Assembly: GCA_035938215.1 (NCBI GenBank)
Contig: DASZHC010000065.1
Location: 1-46,929, forward strand
Direction: 5' to 3'
DNA: 46,929 nucleotides
From: DASZHC01 sp035938215
GTDB taxonomy: Bacteria; Verrucomicrobiota; Verrucomicrobiia; Chthoniobacterales; JAFAMB01
The notes beneath the pieces were generated by a model. It was not told the origin of the DNA, did not search any database, and saw only the letters and a list, made by a program, of their open reading frames with translations. Below are positions 1-7,865 of this stretch, piece after piece. Within the stretch, counting starts at the first letter, position 1. Every line of letters starts with the position of its first letter. A program made the translations under genes and the position numbers.

Positions 1-670
1 CTGCCGCAGAGATCCCCAAAAGGGCAACTTCGGTTGCCGTATCGAACCCGAGGCCGAACAAAACCCCAATCGGATACATATGCCACGGGCGAGAAATCAT
101 CCGGAAGGGTGGTCGGAAGATCCGGGCCATTATTCCACCACCTCCCAGCAACATGTCGAGGCTTTGATCTGTACAGCCTCCTCCCTTCCGTACCTCTTGG
201 AAGGTTTGCCAGACACTCCGAAGTATCACCATGTTGACCAGGGCAATCGCAATCAGGAAAAAGGCGGAAATCGCGGTTCCGATTAGGCCGCTAACGCCTT
301 TAAGGGCGTCGAACCGCGTCGTCACGACCGTGGCGGTTAAGTAGACAACCAGAGACGCAACCACAACGATCGTTGAATGGCCGAGGGAAAAGAAAAAGCC
401 TACAGAAAGCGGACGTTTACCTTCCTGCATGAGCTTTCGCGTTACATTGTCGATCGCCGCTATATGATCAGCATCCACTGCATGCCGAAGACCAGAGGTG
501 TAAGCCAGAAAAGCGGTCGCAAGGAGAACTGGTTCATCGTGGAACGCGAGAAACGCCCAGATCCAAGCCCCTGCGTTGAAGCAACCCAAAAAGCCATAAA
601 ATCCAATCACCCGATTCCGAAGGCCCGCTGAGAAAAACTCGCGCAAGACAGAGATGGATATCTGGATCAT
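1..670 (-). CDS. Nickel/cobalt permease, NiCoT family (3' part lies outside the window)
   Basis: Integral membrane permease for uptake of Ni2+ or Co2+. Reading the minus strand from ATG at 670 gives about 223 codons with no stop up to the window edge, so the C-terminus is missing. Three signature motifs of the HoxN/NixA (NiCoT) family are visible: RHAVDADHIAAIDN in the second membrane segment, FSLGHSTIVV in the third, and LGFDTATEVALL further on. Several hydrophobic segments lie between them. The RHAxDADH motif is known in this family as the metal-selectivity site. The gene lies 111 bp downstream of a TetR regulator on the same strand and could be co-transcribed with it, although Ni uptake is more often controlled by NikR or Fur-type proteins. 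The metal (Ni or Co) cannot be decided from the sequence. Family assignment is very sure. Confidence 0.92.
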   Translation of the reverse strand, partial: MIQISISVLREFFSAGLRNRVIGFYGFLGCFNAGAWIWAFLAFHDEPVLLATAFLAYTSGLRHAVDADHIAAIDNVTRKLMQEGKRPLSVGFFFSLGHSTIVVVASLVVYLTATVVTTRFDALKGVSGLIGTAISAFFLIAIALVNMVILRSVWQTFQEVRKGGGCTDQSLDMLLGGGGIMARIFRPPFRMISRPWHMYPIGVLFGLGFDTATEVALLGISAA

Positions 671-781
671 GCCTGCAAACTGGTGGCACCTTTATTAGAT
701 CGTGCTACAGCTGTCAATCTCCGCAGCAAATCTGCGCGATCACCTCGCGCTTGGTGAAGGACGAAGTCGGGCAAAGTTGGC

Positions 782-1360
782 CTACTTTTTGAGAAGAACT
801 TTGAAGGCGAAGTGGATGAAGGTTTCGAGTGGCTGATCACTCTTTTCAGCCTTAGACCGGACGAGAGCGCCCTCCCAACTATTGAGGAGGAAGGAGGCAA
901 GTTCGTCTGTTTTGGTGGATAGAGGCAGGTCACCCCGATCTACAGCTGAACGCAACAAAACGGCGATCGCTTGTTGCCAGGAACCGAAGGCGCTGCTGAG
1001 CAGAGATTGAATGTCGGGACTGTGCTCGGCAACTTCGACGCTCATTGTGCCGAGCAGACAGCCGCTGATGGGACCTTTCTGGCCATACACCGACATCAGC
1101 TCGTTGAAATACTTACGCAGGCGTTTTAAGGGCGGCAGTTTATCGTCACCGAGAATAGTTTCCCACCTCTGAGCTTCTCTGTATGCGTAGCGCTGGAGAA
1201 CTTCCTGGGCGAAGGCCTCTTTGCTAGGAAAGTAGTGATAGAAGGAACCCTTGGGAACTCCGGCAAGGTCAAGGATTTCCTTTACGCCGGTGGCGGCGTA
1301 TCCGATTTTGTGGATGAGCTGAAGGCCGACCTCGACCAGGTGTTCGCGGGTAGTCTGCAC
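782..1360 (-). CDS. TetR/AcrR-family transcriptional regulator
   Basis: A 192-residue protein of normal TetR length. The N-terminal helix-turn-helix is clear: residues 1-50 contain TGVKEILDLAGVPKGSFYHY, including the family's G-S-F-Y-H-Y-F turn before the recognition helix end. The C-terminal two thirds are helical and form the ligand and dimer domain; the ligand is unknown. The ATG at 1358-1360 directly follows two copies of a 19-bp sequence (1366-1413) that resembles a TetR-type operator, so autoregulation is likely. A similar core lies in front of the SDR gene upstream, which makes that oxidoreductase a probable target. A 29-bp stretch at the 3' end of this gene is duplicated at 2417-2446. 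Confidence 0.93.
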   Translation of the reverse strand: MQTTREHLVEVGLQLIHKIGYAATGVKEILDLAGVPKGSFYHYFPSKEAFAQEVLQRYAYREAQRWETILGDDKLPPLKRLRKYFNELMSVYGQKGPISGCLLGTMSVEVAEHSPDIQSLLSSAFGSWQQAIAVLLRSAVDRGDLPLSTKTDELASFLLNSWEGALVRSKAEKSDQPLETFIHFAFKVLLKK

Positions 1361-1365
1361 CGCCT

Positions 1366-1413
1366 ATATCTCCAATAGACTGGTGCATTATACCATATCT
1401 CCAATAGACTGGT
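1366..1413. promoter_or_regulatory. Candidate TetR operator: two direct copies of a 19-bp site
   Basis: The 19-bp sequence ATATCTCCAATAGACTGGT occurs at 1366-1384 and again, identical, at 1395-1413, with starts 29 bp apart, immediately upstream of the TetR gene start. The core TAGACTGGT resembles the TAGACCGGT core in front of the SDR gene at 2356-2364. TetR repressors commonly bind sites of this kind next to their own gene. The repeats are seen directly; their role as an operator is inferred. Confidence 0.65.
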
Positions 1414-1528
1414 CCATCCTACAATGTTTGTGGAGGTATACCTAGGATATGAAGGCCTCTCCTTGCCAAGTTAGTTGGTTATGTACTACGCGAGCCCTTT
1501 TACTGCTGCTACGAGTTGATCGGCTCTC

Positions 1529-2343
1529 CTATGCTACCTTACGCTGTGGTATCCGATAGCGGTCCGCAGCTTTGTCGCGAGAGAGGTTCGGAAACAGTGC
1601 TTGGCGCGCTGCCTCGAAAACTTCCCAGTCGGCATTGTTGGGGAGGGCCGGGATCGTAACAAATTCCCCCTGAGAGAGGCCAGCGAGCGAGGCGTCAACC
1701 ATTTCCTCGGCGGACATCACTTGATGCTTGGGAAAGTTTTTACTGGCAGGCCGGCAATGTTCCAAAACTCGGTCGCAGTTGCACCAGGCAATACGACCTG
1801 TACGCGAACTCCCTTTTCGGCAAGTTCGTGACGCAGCGACTGGCTGAACGCGACGACGAAGGCCTTTGTGCCACCGTAGACACCATTTAAAAGCTCCGGC
1901 GCTACCCCGACGATCGACGCGATATTGATGATCGTGCCGGCACCGCGCGCGACGAAGCCGGGCGCTACCGCATAGGTAAGGCGCGTCAGCGCGGTGACGT
2001 TTAAGGTGATCATGTCCTCCATTTTAGCGATGTCGGCTTGAAGCAACGGGTCGGTAGCACCGACGCCGGCATTGTTGACGAGCACAGCAATACCCGCATT
2101 CGAGCGGAGAAGGTCCTCAATACGATTGACATCCTCCCGGTTGTTGAGATCAGCCACGACTACCTCGATGGTGCGTCCTGTCTCGGCTTTGAAACGGGAA
2201 GCGAGGGTCTCGAGCCGTTCGCGATTGCGTGCGACAAGAATGAGATCATAGCCCTGCTTGGCGAAGCGGTCGGCATAGACTGCGCCGATGCCGGAGGAAG
2301 CACCGGTGATGACGGCTGTGCCTTTAGTAATCTGAGCGTTCAT
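1529..2343 (-). pseudogene. Short-chain dehydrogenase/reductase (SDR), broken by a one-base frameshift
   Basis: Starts at ATG 2343. The cofactor motif TGASSGIGAVYADRF lies at residues 13-27, NNAGVG near residue 90, and the catalytic YGGTK (Tyr-x-x-x-Lys) near residue 160, as in classical NAD(P)H oxidoreductases. The frame breaks near residue 203: the first frame ends GLPVKTFPSIK-stop at 1717, while the next frame continues smoothly as KNFPKHQVMSAEEMVDASLAGL and ends at 1529, the usual end for this family. One extra A in the run of five A (minus strand; T at 1737-1741) would restore a protein of about 271 residues. This is either a real recent mutation or a homopolymer sequencing or assembly error. 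A TetR-like operator core precedes the gene. Confidence 0.85.
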
Positions 2344-2350
2344 AGTACTA

Positions 2351-2369
2351 TAGAGTAGACCGGTCGGTT
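2351..2369. promoter_or_regulatory. Candidate TetR operator upstream of the SDR gene
   Basis: The sequence TAGACCGGTCGGTTA starts at 2356, 13 bp upstream of the SDR start codon, and contains the perfect 8-bp palindrome GACCGGTC at 2358-2365. Its TAGAC(C/T)GGT core matches the two repeats in front of the nearby TetR gene. A shared operator is the simple reading, but only the similarity is seen. Confidence 0.5.
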
Positions 2370-2416
2370 AGTGGATTCAAGAATTCTTTTTATCAATTTG
2401 ATGCCGGGAGCGAGCG

Positions 2417-2446
2417 CCTACTTTTTTGGGAAGAACTTTGAAGGCG
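2417..2446. repeat. Duplicated 3' end of the TetR gene
   Basis: This stretch matches the last codons of the TetR gene (781-809) at 28 of 30 aligned positions, with one T-run indel and one A/G change. It reads AFKVLPKK on the minus strand, against AFKVLLKK in the intact gene. It lies in the 205-bp gap between the SDR and the alcohol dehydrogenase, and the match does not extend on either side. It may be the remnant of a second, deleted TetR gene. Confidence 0.6.
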
Positions 2447-2548
2447 CCTGGCTTGGTCTGAGGCACGGCCTCCCTAGAGATTGACTTCTGGACGCCCGAG
2501 ATTCTTCGGCTAAAATGCGGTGTATTTCCCTTACCAGTCTCTGAGTTG

Positions 2549-3565
2549 ATGACAGAAGCAAAAATTCCATCAATGATGCTTGCGATGGTTTTGAGCAAGC
2601 CGTTGACCGCGCTTGAGCCGAAGCGTGTTCCTGTACCGCAGGCCAAGCCCGGTGAGCTCCTGCTCAAATTGGAAGCCTGCGCCGTCTGCAGGACAGACTT
2701 GCACGTGATAGATGGCGAATTGCAGGAACCGAAGCTTCCCCTTATTCCCGGACACGAAATTGTCGGCAAGGTTCTCTGGTGCGGATCTGGCCGATTTTCG
2801 ATCGGCCAACGCGTCGGAATTCCGTGGTTAGGTTGGACCTGCGGCCAGTGCCGCTTCTGCAAAAGGGGCGAGGAAAATCTCTGCGAAAGAGCGCTGTTTA
2901 CCGGCTACACTCGTGACGGCGGTTACGCTGAGTACGTTGTTGCCGACGAACGCTTTTGTTTTGCGATTCCGGAGGCCTACGCTGACCCAGCCGTCGCCGC
3001 TCCTCTACTTTGTGCCGGCCTGATTGGATATCGGTCGCTAGTCATGGCTGGTAGCTTTGGTCGCGTTCGAAAGTTGGGCATTTATGGATTTGGCGCGGCG
3101 GCGCACCTTGTGACCCAGGTCGCCCGCTACCAAGGACGGCAAGTCTATGCCTTCACGCGCCCCGGAAAAACAAGCGATTATGAGTTCGCAAAACGCCTTG
3201 GAGCGACCTGGGTAGGCGGATCGGATGAATCGGCGCCGGAACCACTTGATGCAGCCATTATTTTCGCTCCGGTCGGTTCCCTCGTACCCCAGGCGCTCAA
3301 AGCCGTCGATAAAGGAGGTCGCGTCGTCTGTGGAGGAATCCATATGAGCGATATTCCCTCATTTCGCTACGATTGGCTTTGGGGTGAACGCACGATCTGT
3401 TCAGTAGCCAATCTGACCAGACGCGACGCCGAGGAGTTTCTCGAATTGGCGCCGGCCGCAGGAATAAAGCCCGAGATAGAGCGATTTCCTCTAACGCAGG
3501 CAAACAAAGCCCTTGATCGATTACGCTCCGGCCGGCTGCAGGGGGCGGCAGTTTTGGTTCCCTAA
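2549..3565 (+). CDS. Zinc-dependent alcohol dehydrogenase family protein
   Basis: Medium-chain zinc alcohol dehydrogenase, about 330-338 residues, oxidising an alcohol or reducing an aldehyde with NAD(P). The catalytic zinc site is visible as CAVCRTDLHVIDG and PGHEIVG, and the structural zinc site as the four-cysteine stretch CGQCRFCKRGEENLC. The Rossmann nucleotide-binding motif is GIYGFGAAAH, near the middle. The start is uncertain: ATG 2549 is used here, but family members usually begin just before the first strand, which favours ATG 2573 or 2576; no strong ribosome site marks any of them. The protein resembles the short-loop Adh group rather than glutathione-dependent formaldehyde dehydrogenase. 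It stands alone on the plus strand and its substrate cannot be told. Confidence 0.9.
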   Translation: MTEAKIPSMMLAMVLSKPLTALEPKRVPVPQAKPGELLLKLEACAVCRTDLHVIDGELQEPKLPLIPGHEIVGKVLWCGSGRFSIGQRVGIPWLGWTCGQCRFCKRGEENLCERALFTGYTRDGGYAEYVVADERFCFAIPEAYADPAVAAPLLCAGLIGYRSLVMAGSFGRVRKLGIYGFGAAAHLVTQVARYQGRQVYAFTRPGKTSDYEFAKRLGATWVGGSDESAPEPLDAAIIFAPVGSLVPQALKAVDKGGRVVCGGIHMSDIPSFRYDWLWGERTICSVANLTRRDAEEFLELAPAAGIKPEIERFPLTQANKALDRLRSGRLQGAAVLVP

Positions 3566-3677
3566 TGCATGGATCATAGGTCAAAACCACAACTCGAATC
3601 TCCTTGCGCCAGTTACGGATCAGTTTCAGGATCTCAACACCGGCGATATCCTTCCGGGTCTTCGGTGCGTCCTCTAC

Positions 3678-3699
3678 ATTTTCGGGGACAGGACACTAG
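3678..3699 (-). repeat. Dispersed repeat end (CTAGTGTCCTGTCC type)
   Basis: On the minus strand this reads CTAGTGTCCTGTCCCCGAAA, the same terminal sequence found at 12275-12303 (plus), 12368-12396 (minus, diverged), 11583-11610 (plus, lacking the first C) and 22145-22164 (minus). Only one end is recognisable here, so it is probably a decayed or partial copy of a small mobile element. Confidence 0.7.
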
Positions 3700-3913
3700 G
3701 CGGGCAGCTCGGAGATCTGCCCCTACCGCAGGTTAGGTTATGCATCGCGCGGACCTATTTCAAGTTCCTTGGGATTTCTTTTGGCGCACGCGTAATGGTG
3801 ATTTCTTCGAGGACGACGCCGAGCCGGCATCAACAACATTTCACGACGCCGACGGAGCGGACGCCGCCCAGGGATCGGCTAGCAATTGCATCCATTCCCA
3901 GTCCCTGAGAGGC

Positions 3914-3931
3914 TTAATTAAATTTAATTAA
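3914..3931. repeat. Perfect 18-bp AT palindrome
   Basis: TTAATTAAATTTAATTAA is identical to its own reverse complement and consists only of A and T, in surroundings of mixed base composition. It ends 19 bp before the start codon of the HDAC-like gene, where it could be part of the promoter or a binding site for a dimeric regulator. The palindrome is seen; the role is open. Confidence 0.6.
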
Positions 3932-3950
3932 ATGGGCGGGCACAACTTCT

Positions 3951-4808
3951 ATGCTGACTTTGATTTACGACCAGATTGCCACTGAGTTTGGCCAAGATCA
4001 TCACCCGGAGCGACCGGCCCGACTGATCAACACGGAGGCTTACCTTTTAGACAAGCACCCTGATTGGGTCTGGATAAAACCGCGGCTCGCCACCGAGGAG
4101 GAAGTTTTCCGGGCGCATCGTCCGAAACATCTGGAGCGGCTGCGGCAGCCGCTCGATTTTGATACTGATACGCCCTACTACCCGAGCATTGAAGAACACG
4201 CTCGGCGTGCTGCCGGAGCGGCGATCGGTGCGGTCGAGATGGCCCTCCGCGGTAAGAAAGCCTTTGCCTTGATGCGTCCGCCTGGCCATCATGCGACCTC
4301 GGCCGACGCGATGGGCTTTTGCTATTTGAACTCGATCGCGATCGCTGCCCACTATGCGCTCGCAACCGGTTGCGAACGCGTCGGGATCTGGGACTTCGAC
4401 GCTCACCACGGCAACGGCACCGAAGAGATCGTTTTTGGTAACAGGCGGATCCGGTTTGCTTCGGTTCACCAGTATCCCGGCTATCCAGGCACGGGTACAA
4501 TCTCGCGAGGCAACGTCTTTAATTGGCCGATCGCTCCCAACAGCGACGCACAAGAGCATGCGTCGGCGGTTCACCGGGCGCTTGACCAACTGGTCGATTT
4601 TAACCCGGACTTGCTTTTGGTCTCAGCCGGGTTTGATGCCTTCGCCGGAGACCCGCTCACGGAGATGACATTGGAGCGGAAACATTTCGCGACCTTCGGT
4701 CGGCAGCTTCAAGCCACCGGCCTGCAGGCAGGTGCCGTTCTGGAGGGAGGTTACAGCACGGAACTGCCCATTCTGGTCGAGGCATTCTTAGCGGCCTGGA
4801 GCAATTGA
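3951..4808 (+). CDS. Histone-deacetylase-like amidohydrolase (HDAC superfamily)
   Basis: A 285-residue zinc amidohydrolase related to acetoin utilisation protein AcuC, acetylpolyamine amidohydrolase and class II histone deacetylases; it removes acyl groups from lysine side chains or polyamines. The catalytic pattern is complete: the His-His pair in RPPGHHATSADAMGFCYLN, the zinc ligands in DFDAHHGNGTEE, the third ligand Asp in SAGFDAFAGDPL, and the C-terminal EGGY tyrosine loop. The N-terminal HHPERPAR is typical of the bacterial branch. No signal peptide is seen, so it acts in the cytoplasm. It is a single gene, convergent with the transglycosylase and separated from it by a hairpin. The substrate cannot be told from the sequence. 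Confidence 0.93.
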   Translation: MLTLIYDQIATEFGQDHHPERPARLINTEAYLLDKHPDWVWIKPRLATEEEVFRAHRPKHLERLRQPLDFDTDTPYYPSIEEHARRAAGAAIGAVEMALRGKKAFALMRPPGHHATSADAMGFCYLNSIAIAAHYALATGCERVGIWDFDAHHGNGTEEIVFGNRRIRFASVHQYPGYPGTGTISRGNVFNWPIAPNSDAQEHASAVHRALDQLVDFNPDLLLVSAGFDAFAGDPLTEMTLERKHFATFGRQLQATGLQAGAVLEGGYSTELPILVEAFLAAWSN

Positions 4809-4827
4809 AGTCAAAAACCGAAACAGA

Positions 4828-4881
4828 TTTAACCCGCAAAATACACGCGTTATAAGAAGCGGGCGCAAATTGCGGGTTAAA
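4828..4881. terminator. Bidirectional terminator-like hairpin between convergent genes
   Basis: Perfect 12-bp arms TTTAACCCGCAA (4828-4839) and TTGCGGGTTAAA (4870-4881) enclose a 30-base loop. It lies between the stop codons of the HDAC-like gene (plus) and the lytic transglycosylase (minus). The arm ends supply A/T runs on both sides, which suits termination in both directions, though the loop is long. Confidence 0.6.
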
Positions 4882-4903
4882 AGCGCTCACAAATACCTGC
4901 GGC

Positions 4904-5605
4904 TCAGTTTCGGCCGACAGGCTCGGAGAGCCCATTCTGCTCCGCTATCAAACGACCCCGTCGCTTGTAAAAATCGTATCGGGCCATGATCGTACGGACA
5001 TAGCGTGCGGTGGACGGAAAATCGATGCTCTCCTGGAAGCTACGAGAAGTAACCGGCCGGCCGTTCGTCTTCTGAATTGCCGCGCGAATCCAGCGGTCGA
5101 CCCTGCTTTTGCCGGCATTGTATTCCGCTAGCGCGAACGGCACGGCATCGTCGGTGGCGTTCCAGCGCTGAACCGCTTTGTTCAGATACCATGCCCCTAC
5201 TTCAAGATTCACCTCCGGAACCAGTAATTCTTCTGCACGAAAATTCGGGATCCCCTTGGCAATTGCCCAGTCGCGCGCCGCAACCTCGGATACCTGCATC
5301 AGGCCGCGCTCGCCGTTTTTGCCCTTCATATCAGCCTGGAACCGGCTTTCTCGCCAGACCACGGCCTTCACCAATCGAGGATCCAGGTTGTATTCATTAG
5401 CCACCTTAACGATCAGCGGATCAAAACGTCGATAATCTGTCCAATCCTTTAGCTCGCGGAGAACATATACCGGATCGCGCGATCTGAGTATAAGACACGC
5501 AACCGCAGCCGCCCAGGAAAGTAAGAGGACGACGCCGGCTTTAAGTAGAAACAGGCTCACCGATGTCCATCGGTTGTTCCGATTTTGACTTTGCTTCGAA
5601 CCCAT
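4904..5605 (-). CDS. Lytic murein transglycosylase, Slt70/SLT type
   Basis: A 233-residue membrane-anchored or secreted enzyme that cleaves the glycan strand of peptidoglycan. An N-terminal hydrophobic segment (VSLFLLKAGVVLLLSWAAAV) follows a short polar start. The SLT domain is recognisable: catalytic Glu in AVVWRESRFQ, then GERGLMQVSEVAA, EVNLEVGAWYLNKAV and AEYNAG. The frame stays open further upstream to 5713, but that would overlap PriA; ATG 5605 places the membrane segment at the expected distance and leaves 18 bp to the divergent priA start. With so small a gap, the promoters must lie inside the opposite genes or overlap strongly. Confidence 0.9.
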   Translation of the reverse strand: MGSKQSQNRNNRWTSVSLFLLKAGVVLLLSWAAAVACLILRSRDPVYVLRELKDWTDYRRFDPLIVKVANEYNLDPRLVKAVVWRESRFQADMKGKNGERGLMQVSEVAARDWAIAKGIPNFRAEELLVPEVNLEVGAWYLNKAVQRWNATDDAVPFALAEYNAGKSRVDRWIRAAIQKTNGRPVTSRSFQESIDFPSTARYVRTIMARYDFYKRRGRLIAEQNGLSEPVGRN

Positions 5606-5623
5606 TAGAGTACGACAAACACA

Positions 5624-7840
5624 ATGCAGCAATATGCCCGAGTCATCACGGATGACCCCACGGATAAGGAACTCGATTACGCAATCCCCGCACCATGGGC
5701 CGGCAAGGTTCACGTTGGCTCTCGGGTGAAAGTTCCGCTGCGTTCACGCGAAATATTAGCAACAGTCGTCGCACTCGTCGACACGCCGTCAGTGCCGAAT
5801 CCAAGATTTTTTGCGGAGCTCATCTCGGATAAACCGACTCTGAGCAAATCGCTGCTCCGCCTCACGCGTTGGATGGCTGATTACTATTGTTGCCCGGTTG
5901 AAGCAGCCATTCGATCCGTCTTGCCTCAAGTCATCAGGAAGGCCGAACTGGGGTTCAAAAGAGAGCGAGTCCTGACGGTCAATCGTGAAATTCCAGACGA
6001 CGATCTCGTGACGCTGCAAGCAAAAGCCCCGCGCCAGGTGGAAGTGATGCGTTTGGCGATAGAAATCGCCACGCCAATTCGTTGGAGAGAATTGCAAATG
6101 CGTGCGGCGACCACTGACCGAACGATTCAGCAGTTGGTCGATCGTGACTGGTTGCGTGTCGGGTTCGAAAATGCGCAGCGAGATCCGTTCGCAAGCGAGC
6201 AGTTTGTCCAAAGTAATCCTTTGACGCTGAATGCCGGCCAGGAGCATGCCCTGGAGGCAGTCACACAATCCGTTGAAGCGCGAGACAGCCGGCCCATTCT
6301 TCTTTACGGCATTACCGGAAGCGGGAAAACCGAGATCTATTTGCAAGCAATACAACATTGTCTTCGGCAAGGGCTTGGAGCTTTAGTGCTGGTCCCGGAA
6401 ATCTCGCTGACTCCGCAGACGGTTGAACGCTTCAAGATGCGATTTCAAAATGAATTGATCGCGGTCCTTCACAGCCGCCTCTCTAGAGGTGAACGCCATG
6501 ACGAGTGGTATAAAATTCACGGCGGCAAAGCACGCGTTGCCATCGGCGCCCGAAGCGCCGTCTTCGCCCCTGTAGAACGGCTAGGACTCATCGTCGTCGA
6601 CGAAGAACACGAAACGTCATACAAACAGGAGGATGCCCCACGCTATCATGCACGTGATCTGGCTGTGGTTCGGGCGCATCTCGACCGCTGCGCGATCGTT
6701 TTGGGGAGCGCGACTCCTTCCTTGGAGAGTTACCAAAATGCGATGGACGGAAAGTACCGGCTCGTCCGACTATCCTCGCGGGTGGATAACCGGAAGCTTC
6801 CCCTGATCCGAATTGTCGACATGCGCCAGGAGTATCTGAAACAGAAGCATCTGCCGTTGATCTCGAATAATCTTGCGACTGCGATCGAGGCGCGCCTCGC
6901 AAAAAAGGAGCAATCGATCCTCTTCCTTAATCGGCGCGGATTCGCCACTTCGCTCCTTTGCAATCAGTGCGGTTATGTTTGCGAATGCCCGAACTGCAGC
7001 GTAGCCCTTACCTTTCATCTCACTGAAGATCGTCTGAAATGCCATCTCTGCGGTCATATCGCAGTTTCACCCCGGAAATGTCCAAAGTGCGCCGATCCAT
7101 CGATCCGCTATGCTGGATTCGGCACCGAAAAGATCGAGGGCGCAGTACAGAAGCTTTTCCCAACAGCGATCGCAGCTAGAATGGACGCGGATTCCATGAG
7201 CAGAAAGGATGCGTATCGACAGACTCTTCATGCGTTCAGGATTGGCAAGATCGATATTCTGATCGGAACGCAGATGATCGCTAAAGGGCTCGATTTTCCT
7301 AATGTTACTCTGGTCGGCATTATCAACGCCGACATTGGACTGCATATGCCCGATTTTCGAGCTGGAGAGCGTACGTTTCAGCTGTTGACTCAGGTTGCCG
7401 GCCGCGCGGGCCGAGGCGATACAGAAGGAGAAGTTTATGTGCAGAGTTCCACACCTTTCAGCCCGGCTATACAGTTCGCCAGACACCACAATTTCGAAGG
7501 CTTTTGGGAGCAGGAAAGCGAGTTTCGTGAGCGGTGCGAATACCCGCCTTTCGTTCATCTCTTGATGATTCACGTTCGCTCAGAACATCAGCGTCGCGCC
7601 GAATTCACGGCAGAGACGATCCATCGGAGGCTGGCCGAGCAGGTGACCTCCGGAACAACGCTTAATCCGGCTGTACCGGCTCCGATCGAGCGTTCAAAAG
7701 GTTACTACAGGTTCCAAATTCTTGTTCGAACTAATGCAATACGCCAGGCTAGTCGCAGTGTCCGGTCGGTTTTTCAAAAGCTGACGTTCTCTGACGATGT
7801 TCAGGTCGGAGTCGACGTCGATCCGTATCAGGTTTTGTGA
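5624..7840 (+). CDS. priA: Primosomal protein N', replication restart helicase PriA
   Basis: A 738-residue protein of the usual PriA length. PriA recognises stalled or repaired forks and reloads the replicative helicase. The N-terminal DNA-binding domain starts at once with YARVITDDPTDKELDYAIP. The helicase core carries Walker A GITGSGKTEIY, the DEEH box (VVDEEHETSYKQED), GSATPSLES and the late motifs GTQMIAKGLDFPNV and QVAGRAGRG. Between the helicase motifs lies the zinc-binding module with the pairs CNQCG, CPNC, CHLCG and CPKC. The gene is divergent from a lytic transglycosylase and convergent with mgsA. Identification is secure. Confidence 0.97.
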   Translation: MQQYARVITDDPTDKELDYAIPAPWAGKVHVGSRVKVPLRSREILATVVALVDTPSVPNPRFFAELISDKPTLSKSLLRLTRWMADYYCCPVEAAIRSVLPQVIRKAELGFKRERVLTVNREIPDDDLVTLQAKAPRQVEVMRLAIEIATPIRWRELQMRAATTDRTIQQLVDRDWLRVGFENAQRDPFASEQFVQSNPLTLNAGQEHALEAVTQSVEARDSRPILLYGITGSGKTEIYLQAIQHCLRQGLGALVLVPEISLTPQTVERFKMRFQNELIAVLHSRLSRGERHDEWYKIHGGKARVAIGARSAVFAPVERLGLIVVDEEHETSYKQEDAPRYHARDLAVVRAHLDRCAIVLGSATPSLESYQNAMDGKYRLVRLSSRVDNRKLPLIRIVDMRQEYLKQKHLPLISNNLATAIEARLAKKEQSILFLNRRGFATSLLCNQCGYVCECPNCSVALTFHLTEDRLKCHLCGHIAVSPRKCPKCADPSIRYAGFGTEKIEGAVQKLFPTAIAARMDADSMSRKDAYRQTLHAFRIGKIDILIGTQMIAKGLDFPNVTLVGIINADIGLHMPDFRAGERTFQLLTQVAGRAGRGDTEGEVYVQSSTPFSPAIQFARHHNFEGFWEQESEFRERCEYPPFVHLLMIHVRSEHQRRAEFTAETIHRRLAEQVTSGTTLNPAVPAPIERSKGYYRFQILVRTNAIRQASRSVRSVFQKLTFSDDVQVGVDVDPYQVL

Positions 7841-7865
7841 CGGATTTTGTGAGGACTCACTTCTA

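Larger units (their letters stand above)
3566..3950. other. Intergenic stretch with a repeat end and an AT-rich palindrome
   Basis: No gene could be supported in these 385 bases; the open frames present have no recognisable family and no good start. The stretch holds one end of the dispersed CTAGTGTCCTGTC repeat (3678-3699) and, just before the next gene, an 18-bp AT palindrome (3914-3931). On the minus strand, downstream of the repeat end, codons reading AGVEILKLIRNWRKEI could be a decayed fragment of a longer protein, but no family could be named. Confidence 0.5.

Noticed and set aside
3513..3931. Open frames of 63-131 codons after the alcohol dehydrogenase
   Set aside because: They overlap the end of the dehydrogenase and a dispersed repeat, have no ribosome site and no recognisable family.
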